A stretch of DNA of 64,000 bases from Chitinophagales bacterium (lineage in GTDB: Bacteria > Bacteroidota > Bacteroidia > Chitinophagales > LD1): contig JAHBTS010000004.1 of NCBI GenBank assembly GCA_019638515.1, positions 186,001-250,000 of the forward strand. The letters run 5' to 3'. Below, one piece after another: positions 63,548-64,000 of this stretch (position 1 is its first letter; each line of letters opens with the position of its first letter). The notes under the pieces were generated by a model. The model did no database searches. It was not told the origin of the DNA and worked only from the letters and a program-made list of their open reading frames with translations. The position numbers and the translations under genes were made by a program.

Positions 63548-63562
63548 ACTACCGTTTTTTTT
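63535..63562 (+). terminator. Intrinsic terminator overlapping the glmS stop codon
   Basis: An eight-base perfect stem (AACGGTAG / CTACCGTT) with loop AATAAA followed by a run of eight Ts. The loop contains the stop codon, so the 5' arm lies inside the last glmS codons. Confidence 0.8.
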
Positions 63563-64000
63563 AAAAAGGATAAGTACTTTGAGTTACATCGGTGTATGCA
63601 ATAAGCATTGGCATATACATACTTGGATCTATTTCGCGCCCTGCACCTCCGTACATGGCAGCAGATTTAGGGTCGCCAGTTTGCACTTTGGCATATTCCA
63701 CCCCAGCTTTTAAATCGCTTTCAAAAGCAGCTACAATGCCGGCATTGGTTGCCTGCGGTCCGGTAATGCAAAAGTGGAAAGCATTTGGATGTTGCTGTCC
63801 GTTCATGCGCCATCCTTTGGTTTTTAGGTAATCGTTTACATGGTATATGTTGAATACATCGGAACTAATGGCCGTAATAAATAGCGAATCGCCAAGGAGT
63901 GTAAGTTCGGGAATGGCGCGAACTACATTTTTCATTTGTAGGTTTACATCAAAAATTTGTTGGGCGCGTTTCATATATCCTTCTTTGCCGTAGTGTACCA
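63561..64000 (-). CDS. PLP-dependent lyase/decarboxylase, C-terminal fragment
   Basis: The gene enters from the right edge: the frame reads upstream through HYGKEGY to the last base, so only the final 146 or so residues are present. The fold-type I PLP family is suggested by GKEGYMKRAQQIFDVNLQMKNVVRAIPELTLLGDSLFITAISSD, then VFNIYHVNDYLKTKGWRMNGQQHPNAFHFCITGP. This is the C-terminal domain of the group II decarboxylase/sphingosine-1-phosphate lyase branch. The PLP-lysine would lie outside the window. Whether it acts on sphingolipid phosphates (Bacteroidota can make sphingolipids) or on an amino acid cannot be decided here. Its stop lies directly behind the glmS terminator. Confidence 0.8.
   Translation of the reverse strand, partial: VHYGKEGYMKRAQQIFDVNLQMKNVVRAIPELTLLGDSLFITAISSDVFNIYHVNDYLKTKGWRMNGQQHPNAFHFCITGPQATNAGIVAAFESDLKAGVEYAKVQTGDPKSAAMYGGAGREIDPSMYMPMLIAYTDVTQSTYPF

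Overview
The window reads as a chromosome segment of a Bacteroidota bacterium, probably of the Chitinophagia/Sphingobacteriia side of the phylum; the genus cannot be told from the sequence alone. Four things support this. Six proteins end in a type IX secretion system (T9SS) C-terminal sorting domain. There is a DUF4270 lipoprotein. The best promoters have a TTG / TAnnTTTG layout rather than the sigma70 layout. Base composition is AT-rich (low forties percent GC by eye), and gene density is high. I see no rRNA, tRNA, CRISPR array, phage or transposase gene.

Layout, left to right. 1-7646: the start of an ethanolamine-type permease (cut by the edge) and a 2445-residue T9SS surface protein built from three LamG-like modules and many PKD/Ig-like units, with kilobase-scale near-identical internal repeats. 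7791-11743: surface-polysaccharide genes (six-hairpin-like protein, Wzx-type flippase, glycosyltransferase). 11897-13469: a tiny membrane protein and serS. 13596-18579: two divergent T9SS cargo genes, one a multidomain N-acetylmuramoyl-L-alanine amidase. 18666-25333: glycosyltransferase, acs, sucA and tsaB. 25370-27901: a hisH-hisF-wbpG set that does not belong to histidine synthesis but to amidino-sugar formation on a surface glycan. 28217-31647: an NTF2-like protein, a YpfJ-type metallopeptidase and comEC. 31865-37501: an intradiol-dioxygenase-like protein with both Tat and T9SS signals, a beta-helix protein with a small T9SS partner, and a LytS/LytTR two-component system. 37806-44834: PD-(D/E)XK-like protein, phoH, SAM hydrolase, a DUF4340 protein, an ABC-2 exporter permease, an orphan CoA-transferase alpha subunit, a propeller-like secreted protein and lpxH. 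44993-49237: a T9SS SBBP-repeat protein and a large lipoprotein. 49720-55262: response regulator, lipA, uvrC, a galactose-mutarotase-like protein, a SPOR-like secreted protein and a degenerate 3-hydroxyacyl-CoA dehydrogenase. 55286-59167: alpha/beta hydrolase, PAS kinase with response regulator, and sucC. 59532-64000: a GT5-N-domain-only 'starch synthase', DUF4270 lipoprotein, glmS, and the C-terminus of a PLP-dependent lyase/decarboxylase.

The common theme is the cell envelope. Secreted and surface-anchored proteins (T9SS, Tat, lipoproteins), glycan assembly and export (flippase, glycosyltransferases, ABC permease, HisH/HisF2/WbpG), UDP-GlcNAc supply (GlmS) and lipid A (LpxH) are interleaved with core metabolism (Acs, SucA, SucC, LipA) and information genes (SerS, TsaB, UvrC, ComEC). 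The most interesting items are the histidine-enzyme-derived amidino-sugar module with a lost catalytic Asp in HisF, the apparently homogenised LamG repeats, a dispersed intergenic element that keeps an inverted repeat, the Tat-plus-T9SS dioxygenase, and the catalytic-half-missing starch synthase beside GlmS.
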